A stretch of 64,000 bases of DNA from Cucumis sativus (Eukaryota; Streptophyta; Magnoliopsida; Cucurbitales; Cucurbitaceae): positions 29,916,408 to 29,980,407 of the forward strand of contig NC_026657.2 in assembly GCF_000004075.3 (NCBI RefSeq), written 5' to 3'. Each line of letters opens with the position of its first letter. The first letter of the stretch is position 1. The position numbers and the translations under genes are program-made. The notes beneath the pieces were generated by a model. The model worked only from the letters and a program-made list of their open reading frames with translations, was not told where the DNA came from and did no database searches. Positions 39,736 to 51,769 of the stretch are shown here, in pieces.

Positions 39736-41286
39736 TCAATCACCCATTGTCAATAGACCTCGAATCTTGACATCGTAGTATACTTCTTCAACTCTTCGCA
39801 GATCATACTTCATGCCTGTTGCAATGGAATGATTATATGAGAAGGATCAAATGAAAATGAAAATCACGGGATGAAGAAAATAATAAAGGATTTGAATGTA
39901 GGGCAAAACCCATCGCTTTGACTGCAAAAGCTAGTGCGGCAAAGCGGCCATGGAAGCCCCCACTAAGTGATAATGTAAGCCCAACGCACAGACAGTGCGC
40001 CACAATTTGAAAAACCTCTCCCTGTGGAATACCACGCCACCCCTAACTCAAGAGGGAAGCGCTCGGCCTCGGGCTACTTTTTATATGAGAAGACGAAATG
40101 CAAAAGGAACATGCATAGAGACACGTGTATAAATAAAGATCATACCGTCAAACTTTTTGCGGAGAAAATCATTTCGAAGATTAAGCATACGGAAGGCTGC
40201 ATGAAGATCAGTAAAAAACTTGAGCACTTTTCTTGGACAATCATAGTCTCCAACTGTCACTTGGTTGACAACATATCGTGGCTACAAAAAAGGGTTAACA
40301 CCACACATTTACTACAAGTTGTTAAGGCAAGAACATTTTTGTATGATAGAAATTAGATAGCATCTCAAATGGAATTACTCCTCAACTATAATCGAACTTT
40401 TTTGTAATCCTGATATAATTATTTTCTTCCAAGTCACAGTATCAGTAAATATTCCAAAAATTCTCACCAATTCATTGGACATGAAACATATTCCTGCAAA
40501 ATAAACAAAGATATCCAAATCAGCAACCCAACATGGTTAAATTGTAGAAGAATCGTAGGAGAGAAAGCATACTGGCTCGGAACTACAGAATTCCGTTGAA
40601 TGAAAATCGGACACAAAAAACTCAATATAAACTACCAATTCGAACTCCATCATCAAACCAACATATCCTTATCCTGTGCAGTGCTCTTTACGTAAATCAA
40701 TCACATTACTGATTCTTCTATGTCATATCTCTAAATTATTGGAACTTGATTCTTTTCTAATAAACATTCATTAATTGAGAGCAACAGTTATTGTCAGAAC
40801 TGCGTTAACACAATACACCATTAAGATAATGGATCTTATCAGAAGAAACGCACCATCATCGACAAGGAAAGGAAAAAAGAAAACGGGCGATGCATTAAGA
40901 AAATGAAAGTTTCTGTCCTTTCAAGAAGGATTAAATATCAACGAGCCCCACAAATTGAATAAATGGCAGTTATTTCTCTCAAGAAAGACCACAGGTTCAC
41001 AAAAATACAAAATAAACATGGAAAGCAAAGCAACCGGTGTTTACAAATTACAAATCGCAAGGTGTGCTTCATTGCGATTAGCAACTTGCTTGCCCAGAGG
41101 CCTCCGTATAAAAAGGATTGCCAGTGAAGTGACTGACATCCACGATGAAACAAAAATATGTGATTACATATAGTGACATAGACAATAGAAATGCATTATA
41201 ATATAAAATAAAGTATGAAACTAGCGAAAATAAGTATCTGTAATAAAAATACTCCAATGCCTCAAATGTCAAGAGAAAAATGAAAG

Positions 41287-41321
<35 letters not shown>

Positions 41322-43080
41322 CAATATTCCAATTCTTCACAGAGGCCCAAAAGCGATAAAGAGTAAATCAAAAGCAACAAAAGGAAACTAAAAGACAACT
41401 AAGTGCTTGCCAGAGAGCATCGTCAGGCACTCTTTTTAACCCTGCTATAGTAATAACCAGGCTTGCCTCGAAAACACTGAAAGCAATATAATCTCTATTC
41501 TCTACGTCTCATTCAAACTTGAGGTAAGAAATATATGAAACTATTGAAAGCTCACCAATAAGATAGTCTTCAACATCCAAATTGAAGTCAGATTCATTCA
41601 CTGCAATTGGACCAAAAAAACAAAATAATGAGGTCATTTGTAAGCTTGCCATTTCAGAGCAGACATAAAATAGGCACAGCATAATGATGAAATCATGAAC
41701 AACTCATTAACGGCAGAAAGGTCTAAACACAAGGATTCAGTAATCAGTTCCCTCTTCCACACTGGTGAAAGCAATGATATAGAGAAGAATGACTATGGAA
41801 AAGTATAAATTAGAATATTATTTAAAAGTAAATATTGAGATAACTTATATAGTTAAGATAGAAGGTAAATTGCACTATTGAGGGGAAATTGAAAAAAAAA
41901 AGTAGTAATTATGCATGACACAGCCTTTTATGGGAAAATTCAATAGATAAAATATGGGGTTTGAATATCAATGCAGTCAGGGACTCAGGTTATAGACTAA
42001 AATACGGTCATGATGATAGGCCATTCAATCATGACAGAACTGCAGAAGAGAGACAACCATCCTATAAAGTTCATTAAACTCAAACACTTAAGTTAAAGTC
42101 AAATGTGAAACTAAAAAAAAATACATACGCCCAAGCTTTTCCTCAGCTTCGGGGTGCAGAAGAAGTTCTCCCGTTTCTAGCCAATGAATAAAAGCAAGCA
42201 ATGAAACAGCTGTCTGTGTCTCACTCCTCCAGTCTCCGTGATACCTAAATCAAAACGTAATGAAGTCACTAGCAACTTGCAAAAAACAAGATCCACACAG
42301 AATACGAATCGTGAAAGAACATCCAAGAAAACTGTAGACCACGAATAGTTATCTCACCTATAGTAAAGACCTGGGCTCTCCCGAAGAATTTCAGCAAGTT
42401 GATTGTAGAACGACTTCAATAAACCAACCTGCGATTTTGGCTTCTCAAGAACCTCTACACCAGAAAATCAAGGAAAATAGAATTCAGATTTGAGTGATCT
42501 GATTATAATGAATCCCAGCCAACTACATTTTGGTCTCATGAACCAGTAAGTCGAAAACAGAAAATAGAACGAGAGAGAAACTCTTCATCTCCTTCAATAA
42601 CCAGAACCACACAAACAAAATCCTCCAAATCACAGAAGTATTTTAACAGCGCATTTCAGTACATCACCATGCAAACAAAAATTCAATACCAGGAGTGAGA
42701 CGAGACTGATGAACCAGAAGCAAGCTGGCCTGTATCAACCTCGTGGAGGACTCGATCTCCATAGCGACACTTCGAATACGGTCACGTAAGCTTCCAGAAT
42801 CTTGGAGTTGAGTTCTGAAATGCTCGAATTGCTTCTCCACCGAAGAAGATGAGGCAAGAGAGTTGGCGTCAGTGCCAGCCATGGTGGAAGAGGAACAGAA
42901 TGTAGAAGTGCGGACCGAACGGGAAGGTTGTTCTTGACGGCTGACCCGCAGTGGAAGACGAGAAACAGAAATGAAAGGGAGGGAATGCAAGCAGAAAATA
43001 AGGGGAAAAGCTTTAGGGTTTGGATTAGGGTTTAAGGAGTGAGAGAAAATGAAGTAAGCACTTCGAAGCGCTGAGTTCAT
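39736..43080 (-). CDS. Translin family protein
   Basis: Seven exons on the minus strand: 43080-42690, 42454-42358, 42244-42129, 41600-41556, 40493-40468, 40281-40146 and 39815-39736. They total 891 nt, or 296 residues, with consistent phases. Translin binds single-stranded nucleic acid and, with TRAX, forms the C3PO RNase complex in animals. Its plant role is less clear. Recognisable family blocks are FRTQLQDSGSLRDRIRSVAM, ESPGLYYRYHGDWRSETQ, GICFMSNELPRYVVNQVT, GDYDCPRKVLKFFTDLHAAF, RMLNLRNDFLRKKFDGMKYD and RRVEEVYYDVKIRGL. The first 66 residues are Ser/Arg/Pro-rich with almost no acidic residues and may be an organelle presequence. Met67 (MAGTDANS) is an alternative start giving a cytosolic form of usual length. 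Exon 5 is only 26 nt. A GC-rich stretch of unknown origin lies in the intron before the last exon. Confidence 0.94.
41290..41319. repeat. (AT)n microsatellite in a translin intron
   Basis: About fifteen AT units within the intron between translin exons 4 and 5. Confidence 0.9.
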
Positions 43081-45190
43081 CGTTCGACGGTGGCAGCGAC
43101 TCTTCTTCTATTTATTGGAAGCTTTACTGTTTTGTAGCCAATGAGGGCTTGGCCAATGTGACGAATTTTACAATTTTGTTTGTAATTTATAAGGATTTAT
43201 TGTTCTCCTCGTCATTTGTTTTAAAGGAAATCGTAAGTGAGACTATTTTAGCGATAATATATTTTTTTAGGGAAATTGTCATCGATAATTATTTTAATAA
43301 TAATAATTAATGATATAGCAACATTTTAAAAAAAATTATAAATATAGTAAAACTATCGTAGATTTGTATCGCTATAGACACTACTCTTTTTTTTTTAATT
43401 ACCTCAATTTTCACTAAACACTTAAATTTAACTGTAATTGTTAATGTATTTAAATAATTAAACAAATTGTAACTTATTAAATTTAAACTTTTTAAATTAA
43501 TTTTAAAATCTTACCTCATAATTATTTTAAATTAATTAATAAACATCGACACGGAAGTAGTATTTAATGGACAATTGAGGTTGAAAATGTAAAATTTTGA
43601 AATTCTAGGAACCAAATTGAAACAAACTCTAAGAGTAAGATTGTAGCATTTTGATACTTAAGGACTAAAGTGAAACAAAAATCAAAATTTAATGACTAAA
43701 TGGATAACATTTTAAAACCTTTAGTTTAGATTGAAACTATATCCCGAACAAAAAGTTTTCTTATCGATGTAAGAAAATGAAAGACTGACCTCCATGCTAT
43801 TGTAAATCTTCAAACAACTTGACTATGTTTTTTGTTAAACATCATATTTATCTAAGTTCGTGTCATTTTGAGTCATATTTAGTGTAGCTTACAATTCGCT
43901 TCAATCTATAATTACGTTTGTTATGGTTTTAAATATTATATATTTAAACTCTTTATTATCAATTCCACCAACTCACTCTCTTATACAATACATATATATA
44001 TATAAACACGATTGAAAGTTGCTTATTATTTATCTAGAAATACATCCCATCTTTTTAATTTATATAATCATAGATGCTTATAATATTTTGTTGACGTATA
44101 AGACAGTCACTTAGCGTGCAACATAACAAACATCACATATGATTCTAAACAATCTTATCACAAGGTAATTTATTTATTATTTAAACTAAATCCTATGGTC
44201 AAGCTTTGATTTGCATCTTAGTGCATTCATTCATTTTCACACATCTTAATCCACCATTTATTAATAGTCATTTTCTTTATCATTATTATTTTAAATTGTC
44301 ATTTTCTACCCAAAACTTCCCTTTCCAACTTTTATTATTTATATTATCATATTTATTTCATTCCAAGGTTGATTTTAATACAAATATATTTTTTTTCACT
44401 GATATTATCTCATTATTGTCCATATATTAGTATAGACACGCCGTTATTTAAGTATAATTTGAAATTTACGTATATATTTGACTTTTTAAGAATTGGATCA
44501 ACTTCTAAGACGATAATGAATGTATTGTCTATTTAATTAGGTAAGATCCTTAATATTTGTTATGAATAATGACTTCATATCACTTTTTTTATATCTAGCT
44601 CCCGATTTTGAAACTAAGATGAAACTTCATTAATTGATGAGTTGATAAATTTTCATTTTTTTCTTTAGTAAAGCTAATAGTAAAATGATCGACTAGTTGA
44701 AATTGCAACTTCGATTCTTAGCATGCATCTCAATTATTTGAATTTTATTTATTTAACTTTGACACATCAACCTATCAAACCAACAAAACAATAACAAAAT
44801 ATCATAACTCAAAGTTAGTTAGACTAAATTCTATTTTTTAAAAAATAAAACTTATTTTATTTTTAGAATTGTTTTTAAAAAACTACAACAATTTCCAATA
44901 GGTTCATAAAAAAAAGTCAATAAATCTGTAAACTTTTAATTTAATGTCTGTTCTTGATATGCTCGAATTTTGTAAAACGAAATCAAAGTTTATTTTATGA
45001 CCATAAACTTGCAATTTTATATAAAATAATTTCGTAATTCTTTATTATAAAAAACAACTAATTTATTTGACATAAAAAAATTGAGTTTTTTTAGAAGCAT
45101 TATGACGTCAGTTTTTACATTTGTGGGACCTTTGGACCTGAGATTGAATTGAATTTGAAGGAAAAGGTTTAATATTTTTTTCCCTAATTT
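43081..45190. other. Intergenic region between divergent translin and OTU genes
   Basis: AT-rich with no credible frames. A dispersed-repeat copy lies at 43312-43380. Translin's promoter is expected just right of 43080, where the minus strand has CCAATAAATAG (about 43110-43120). The OTU promoter lies near the right end. Confidence 0.5.
43312..43380. repeat. Copy of the 'tatagcaaca' dispersed repeat
   Basis: 'gatatagcaacattttaaaaaa' followed by 'attataaatatagtaaaactatcg' matches the core at 18030-18070 with few differences, in the same orientation. Confidence 0.5.
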
Positions 45191-45393
45191 GATTATTTTC
45201 AATCAAAAGTCTCAAAAGGTCGGCCGCTACCCCACAAATCGAAGCCGTTTGATTTTCCACCTTCCATCCAAAGATCAATCTCAACCGTTCTCTTCGCTTC
45301 CACTCTTTGACCATTCCCGATCACCACCGTCAAATACGGCCTCTCAAATTAACAGCCATGGGTTTTTGATTAAGACCCTTTTCCTTTTTCTTT

Positions 45394-45417
45394 CCCCCCC
45401 CCCCCCCCCCCCCCCCC
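45394..45417. repeat. C24 homopolymer
   Basis: An uninterrupted run of 24 C lies about 370 bp upstream of the leader-intron donor of the OTU gene, in or next to its 5' leader. Long C/G homopolymers are rare in AT-rich plant DNA. The length may be an assembly approximation. Confidence 0.9.
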
Positions 45418-45789
45418 TAAACTAGAATTTTATCGATCGTATTCTTGGAATTGCAGTCTTGTTCGAAGCATGTTAATGGGCAGCCATAGCCAGTTTTTTG
45501 AACGAAATCGCTCCGCGTTTAAACGCCGTCGAAAGAGAGAACTATAGTGTTGTTATGTATATGTATATATATGGCAATTGGCATGAATTGCTACTGTTTA
45601 TTTGATTTTTAATTTTTGCTCATTTTCGTTTTCAATGCGTTCATCGTCATCAGTGGTGTTAATTAGCTTTCTGTAATTGCACACTGACCTGTGAACCTCT
45701 TTTTTCCTGTACTACCCACCCATCTTGTTCGTTCGAGCTAAAAGGAGCTTTCGTTCGTGGTTTTTGATCGTACTTGCTGTGAAATTAAG

Positions 45790-45979
45790 GTAAGTTGTTT
45801 GTGAAAATTACATGAATGGATTGTTAATTGAATTATTAGGAATGGGTTGCTTTGTGTTTACTCTTAAGTATTCATTTCTTGAAATGGTTGAACTTTGGTT
45901 GTTTTTCTTTTTCTTTACTTGTTTGTTTTGATTTGTTAACACACTCAATATGGGAAAACTTGTATGTTTTTGCATCTAG
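45790..45979 (+). other. Probable 5'-leader intron of the OTU gene
   Basis: A consensus donor (attaag|gtaagt, 45790) and acceptor (gcatctag|ATG) flank this segment. The start codon is the first codon after the acceptor, so the upstream exon is entirely untranslated. Confidence 0.6.
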
Positions 45980-48900
45980 ATGGTTCCTTCTGGTTATGAA
46001 TCGGATGTCATTCAGTGGGGTCTTCGTCTTTTTGATGGTGATTCAGTTTTTAATTCTGGGTATTACGGGGAGATGACAGCCGTAGATGACCATTACCCTG
46101 GGAATTATTATAGAGATCATTACAATTTAGAACACACTTGTGTGGAGAATGATGAGATTATTGCACGAACTCTGCAAGAAAATTTGTCACACTTATCGAT
46201 TACAGACTCCTCTAGATGTCCATTTGAAAGAGAGGATCAATTGCGAGGTCCCATATACACAACTGCTTGGAACAATCCATTTCCAAGGAGTAATAATAGT
46301 TCAGGTATTCAATAACCCTTTCTATTTCAGTGTTCATTTCAGACTTGTGTAGAGAATTCTTGTTAGCTTAAGGACATTTAATTTCTTACTGCAGAGAGTA
46401 TTTCTGTGGAGGAAGATATTGAAACTATGGATCCTTCTAGTTCATGTTCTAGTCCTGGGGATGAGGATTTCTCCTATTTATATGCTCTTGATGGTGAAGA
46501 ACTCTGGAGATTCAATCAAGTGATCCCTGTTCCTGTACGTTTGAATATATAAAGCACTGCTTGTACCTTTACCTATTTCTGTGCAATCATATTTAATTTT
46601 GTGTGCGTGTGTGTGTTTTTCCCTTCACATGTTCTTGGAGGTCATCAAGATGTCTGTTTGTTTTTTGCCACTAGTTTCCATGATTTCTTGACTTTTGTAT
46701 AACCTCCGTACGTATTTTGTTATGGTTATACCGTAGGATGCAAGATAATGATTTGTTCTAAAGAATGGCACTGGACATTTCTTTTTCTTTCTTATCTGTG
46801 GATCTTAAGTGTTTACCATATGAACTCTGCGTACAGTAAAAGAAACTTTTGTGTGTAATTTCTACAGCTTGTACTGCTTGTGGCTGTACTTCTTTGTGAA
46901 TTCTTAGTTGTGATGATTTAATTGTTTTTATTTGTATGTTTTCTGAGGGTTCGATTTTGGGACTAACCTGTTATGTTAATTGAGCAGCATGTTCCAAGAA
47001 TTAATGGAGAAATTCCATCAGTTGATGAAGCAGCTTCTGATCACGAAAGGCTGCTGGACAGGTACCTTCTTGAACATTTGTACTTCGAAGAACTTGTTTT
47101 TGAAAACGCACAATAAGAGAAACCTGCTAGGCTATAGCCTTCTATTCTTTCATTACAAATAGATTTCCATTTCCTGTCGTAATGTTTGGCATTGCTAACA
47201 AAAAGATATTAGTATGATATCATTGTACTGAATATGCAAGTTCCCTCTACAATACTCTGTCAAATAGATTGATATTAACTATTAAAACTGATGAAGAATT
47301 GTCCTCTGAATTCAGATTACAAGTGTATGACTTTGTTGAACGAAAAGTTCAAGGTGATGGCAATTGTCAGGTTTGTTGTTCTCAGCTCTCTCTCTTGTTA
47401 CTTTCCTTTTTTCCCCAACTGGATTTATATTCATTTTAAAATAATGGTTATGGCCTTATGGGTTCAGTCATATTCTTTTTGTATTCTTCCCCAGTTTCGT
47501 GCATTATCTGATCAATTATATGGAACACCCGACAATCACGAACTGGTGAGACAAAAAGTTGTAAATCAGGTTTGTCATCCTATACTCAATACAAATTTGT
47601 TTGGTTATCCTGCATTTTACCACAACTCTAAGTCTTCAATTTGTTTGTTTTCTTGTCAACAGCTTATGTCACATCCAGAGATTTATGAGGGATATGTCCC
47701 AATGGCATATGATGAGTACTTGGAAAAGATGTCCAGGTTCTAACAGTTGTGTTGTATCTTTGATTTCTTTTTCCTCCTTACTCTCCTTCAAAACACCATG
47801 TTAACCTTTTACTTCTATGAAGCAGGAATGGGGAATGGGGGGATCACGTCACTTTACAAGCAGCAGTGGACTCGGTAAGGTCTACATAGAATTCATTGCC
47901 TTAATTTTCTTTCAAACAAAGTTTATTCTTGTTATATGTCGATATATTCTAGACAATTCCCTTGGTTATCTGCTATTGTATCTGTTGCTTCAAGAACATA
48001 ATTTGGCATGCTGAGCTTACAATATGAAGTTCGTTACATGTGAATTTCATCTTTGTCTAACATTGCAAGTATCCTCTGATGCAGTATGATGTGCAGATAT
48101 TCGTTTTAACTTCTTTCAAGGATAACTGCTGCATAGAGATTCTTCCAAATTCTCAGAAGACAAAAGGAGGTAAAGGATACATATTTGTAGATGACTGGTG
48201 ATCTTATTATTCTCTTGTTTTTTAACTTTCACATCCCTCCCATGTCTTCTCTTTCTTTTATTATATTATTGTATTCTGCTGCAATTAAAATTCTCATCAT
48301 CATAAAATCATACACTTGTAACCTCGTCAATGGTTTAATCCTCGGTTGTATTTGTCATTCTTCATTGTTTTTAAGTTTACTTGGCTCAGGTCCTTCCTTT
48401 GTTTTTCTTCCTCATTGATTTATTGGTCTTTGACTATAGCTATACCGTGCATTTGCAGTGATTTTCTTGAGTTTCTGGGCAGAGGTGCATTACAACTCAA
48501 TTCATCCTCAGGGAGGTAAATACTGTTCTCTGTTCTCTATTGTGTTTCCGTTGCTTGAATTGGTAGTCTCATAAAATAGCCAAGAGCTAAGCCTACAAAA
48601 TGGGAGAAAAAGAAGGAAAAGAAAAGAGACTTGTTTGCTTTAGCCAAAACTAAGTTTTAGGTAACCCTTGACCCTTCTAGGTTATTCTTCATTACGAGAA
48701 TACATAATGTATATTTAGTTAAATAGAAAGAAATAAAGTGTCTTCTGTGAGAAGTTACTTTCATTTTTTTTCCCAAACGTGCCGACAAGACTTTGATGGC
48801 CGATTTAGGACGTCAACCATTGATGCTTTCAGAACTTTTTGGGAATATTTGATATATAATATGTTTACCACCTTCAAGGCCTCAGCGATAAGGGACATAT

Positions 48901-49055
48901 TCATAACTTTGTATGTTTGAGCTTTTACTTTGTTCTAGCTTGATCCATTTTTGTTGTTTTGATATATACATTCAGGTATGCCATCAACTGGAGATTCCCC
49001 ACCCAGTGAGTTGAGAAAGAAGAAAAGATGGTGGAAGTTTGGAAACAAGCATTGA
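45980..49055 (+). CDS. OTU-domain cysteine protease (deubiquitinase)
   Basis: Ten coding exons: 45980-46304, 46395-46534, 46988-47061, 47316-47370, 47495-47569, 47663-47736, 47826-47874, 48085-48169, 48459-48515 and 48976-49055. They total 1014 nt, or 337 residues, all in phase. The OTU fold occupies roughly residues 180-312. The catalytic triad is visible as DGNC (Asp194, Cys197) in VQGDGNCQFRALSDQLYG and His303 in EVHYNSIHP. The first 150 residues are acidic and low in conservation. The tail is basic (ELRKKKRWWKFGNKH). It resembles the Arabidopsis OTU9/OTU10/OTU11/OTU12 group (such as At5g03330 and At3g22260), which cleave ubiquitin chains. Which member is orthologous is not decided. Start choice: MVPSGYESD directly follows a splice acceptor, and this is the first Met in frame. 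Confidence 0.94.
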
Positions 49056-49948
49056 TAAGCCCCCCTACTGCCTCAGACTCCTAACTTTTTTGGTCCTGTT
49101 ATTGCTACACATCTATTTTTCAAGTGCGATCCTTTGTTAGGATTTACATTCACATGCCTTGAAGTCTTTTATGATAAAGACAAAGCACATTGATCTTTTC
49201 CTTCTTTTTCTGCTGTTGTTCCCCATAATGCTTAAGCAGGGTTGTCTGTATTTGCTTATTTTTGTAGTTGTATACGGTTTGGCCTAATTGGTTGGAATCT
49301 TGAGGGAGAAACAGATTGTAATGATTCTTTTGACAGAAATGCAAATGTATTTCTCTGAAAGTATCAAGTTTTCTTCTTGATATCAGATATGGAAACAAAG
49401 GATTTGTCTTATAATCATCTGAAACCGTTTCCCATAATTACAGTTTTACAGCAGACTAATATGGCATTCCCATGTTGACGTTTTCCCTAGCTGATAGTAT
49501 TGAACAAATTGACATCACTTTCCACTCAATTGTACTAAAAATGAAACAAAATGAAACAAAATGATCTTGTTTTGTTCATCAGTCCGAGTCGTTTTGGTAG
49601 TAGGGTGGTCTTTGTTTGAATGAATGGTTTCTTTCGCCCACCCCTACACACTATACATGAAATGGGTATAGTGCCCCACCTCGGTTTTCTGTAGGGCGTC
49701 TTTGAATGCCTTGGGATTGTCTCAATGCATTTGAATAGCTCATAAACGCCGGTCTTCCCGAGAGAAATCGCCATATTGGACCCTTGAAGAGGCAAATATA
49801 ATGCATTATGGGCTTTATCAAACTTCCTACGTGCTATCCTTGGAAGTTTTTGCACTCCCTTAAAATAGGGTCACAACTTTTCGTCCGCAAATCTTCGTTC
49901 AAAGACATTCAAACTTTAAAAAATTGTAGCTTGTTACACCCAGTCTGG
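49056..49948. other. Intergenic region between convergent OTU and PPR genes
   Basis: It presumably holds both 3' UTRs. A minus-strand frame of 106 codons (49855-49535) lies 94 bp downstream of the PPR stop and has fairly high GC content, but I recognise no family and no introns. It is more likely PPR 3' UTR than a gene. Confidence 0.4.
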
Positions 49949-51769
49949 TCAAGTTTCAATGCGGTCGACGACATTTTCTAAGCCCGAAACTAAAGGTCCT
50001 ACCTTATGAAGGCTCGCTATCAAGGAAGAATATATTCCGTCATCAGGTACAATGCCTTCTTTGTTCATTTCATCATATAATTTAAAAGCTTCATCAGCTC
50101 TACCATCCTTGGACAACCCAGAGATTATTACCGTGTAAGTTACTACATTTCGATTTAGTCCTAGTTGTGGCATTTCATTGAATAGTTCAAGCGCTCTATC
50201 CACATTCCCACTAGCACGTTCCCCATCTATAAGTGATGTATATGTATATGTGTCCGGCATTAACCCCCTTTCTTGCATCTCATTTATCAGTTTGTATGCC
50301 TCCTCCATCTTTCCCTTCTTGCAATATCTTTCAATGAAAGCATTGTACGTAACAACACTAGGTGCCTTCCCCTTCTTCTCCATTACCTTGAACAGCCTTC
50401 TTGCTTCTGCAAAATTTTGTTCTTTGCAGTAAATGTCAATCAAAATACTGAAGCTCACTACATTTGGAGCCACTCCTCTCTCTTCCATTGTAAGCAATAG
50501 TCTCTTTGCTTCCTCTCGCCGATTCGATCTACAAAATCCACTGGCAATTATGTTACAAGTAAATGCATCAATCTCAAATCCTTTTTGCTGCATGATATTC
50601 TGCAGCCTTAGAGCTTCGTCAATCATTCCTTTTTTGCAGTACCCATCCATCAATGTATTGAATATCACTCGATTTACATCAACCCCTTTGCTTTGCATGT
50701 CATTTACCATCATCTCAGCTGCCTTCATCTCCCCTGCCTTGCAGGCACCATTTATAAGGGCACCATAAGTGTATGCATTTGGAACAAGCCTTCTCTCAGT
50801 CATTTCATCAAACAGAACAAAGGCCCTCTTCATGTTCCCAAATTTACAATTCCAATTGATAATGGAGGTGTAAATATACACATCAGGCTCTATTCCTTTC
50901 TTAAGCATTTCATCAAACAGCTTCTCTGCTTCCTCAATTTTCGAACTTCTTGAATACCATTCAATCAACATTGTATATGTTGTTACATTATAATCCACAA
51001 CATTCTTCTCCATCAAACTAAGAATCTCATTAACACCTCCCACATCCTTAATTTCAATATAACCATTCAAAAGAGTATTATATGTTATAACACTGGGCTT
51101 AAATCCTTTACAGACAAGTTCATCCATCAAAGCTTTAGCCCTTACAACCTCCCCTTTCTTACACAACCCATCAACCACAGCCGTCCACGAACAAACACGT
51201 ATTTCTATGCCCGAATCGACCATTTGACGCAAGAATTCTACACATAATTCCATATTACCAGATCTCTTCAAAGCAAGTAGAAACTCAAAACATGATCTCT
51301 CGTCAATCTCAAACCCTTTCTTTCTCGCATAATCAAAAACCTCCAAAGACGAATCAAACATTCTGTTATCCATGTATACTCTAAACAACATATCACAAAA
51401 TTTTTCAACGATGCTCGGCTCATTAAACTCACCTCCAATCGAAGAAACAATCCGCTCAACATTACTCCAAAGATTTCCATCATTAACGATGAATTTCAAC
51501 ACATTTTTCATTTCCGCGAACTTCCGAGCTCGATACAACCTAGAGAAGAGGATTAAATGCGCCGGAAGATCGGGTTTACGAGATGGGTTTTGTCGGAGAA
51601 AGTCGAAAAACCGCAAACAGGACCGAGTAGGAAGATTTGGATCAGATAAAACCAATTGCATTACCCGCGAATCAAAATTTGAAAGCAGCGATGGGGTGGT
51701 TTTGAAGGGTTGAAGGCCAGATTTCAGAATTAGCTTCGCAATGTTCGCGGCAATCGCCTGCTTCGACAT
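49949..51769 (-). CDS. P-class pentatricopeptide repeat (PPR) protein
   Basis: Intronless, 606 residues, as is usual for plant PPR genes. The N-terminus (MSKQAIAANIAKLILKSG) is basic and amphipathic with no acidic residues, suggesting mitochondrial targeting. From about residue 155 there are twelve 35-residue motifs in unbroken register, for example PSVITYNTLLNGY and PNVVSFSILIDIYCK, plus a thirteenth partial motif (PDDGIYSSLIASLH). A less regular helical region precedes them. No E, DYW or SMR domain is present, so this is P class. Such proteins bind single-stranded organellar RNA and affect processing, stability or translation. The specific target is unknown; a code-based prediction is given in the findings. 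The start is the first Met, with the presequence-like region immediately after it. Confidence 0.95.
   Translation of the reverse strand: MSKQAIAANIAKLILKSGLQPFKTTPSLLSNFDSRVMQLVLSDPNLPTRSCLRFFDFLRQNPSRKPDLPAHLILFSRLYRARKFAEMKNVLKFIVNDGNLWSNVERIVSSIGGEFNEPSIVEKFCDMLFRVYMDNRMFDSSLEVFDYARKKGFEIDERSCFEFLLALKRSGNMELCVEFLRQMVDSGIEIRVCSWTAVVDGLCKKGEVVRAKALMDELVCKGFKPSVITYNTLLNGYIEIKDVGGVNEILSLMEKNVVDYNVTTYTMLIEWYSRSSKIEEAEKLFDEMLKKGIEPDVYIYTSIINWNCKFGNMKRAFVLFDEMTERRLVPNAYTYGALINGACKAGEMKAAEMMVNDMQSKGVDVNRVIFNTLMDGYCKKGMIDEALRLQNIMQQKGFEIDAFTCNIIASGFCRSNRREEAKRLLLTMEERGVAPNVVSFSILIDIYCKEQNFAEARRLFKVMEKKGKAPSVVTYNAFIERYCKKGKMEEAYKLINEMQERGLMPDTYTYTSLIDGERASGNVDRALELFNEMPQLGLNRNVVTYTVIISGLSKDGRADEAFKLYDEMNKEGIVPDDGIYSSLIASLHKVGPLVSGLENVVDRIET

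Noticed and set aside
40024-40356. 110-codon plus-strand frame
   Set aside because: Antisense to translin exon 6 and adjoining intron. The minus strand gives the conserved translin sequence.
41404-41475. Candidate translin exon beginning TGTTTTCGAGG on the minus strand
   Set aside because: It has an acceptor-like site, but it reads into a stop. The 26-nt exon at 40493-40468 gives the family sequence GICFMSNEL in phase.
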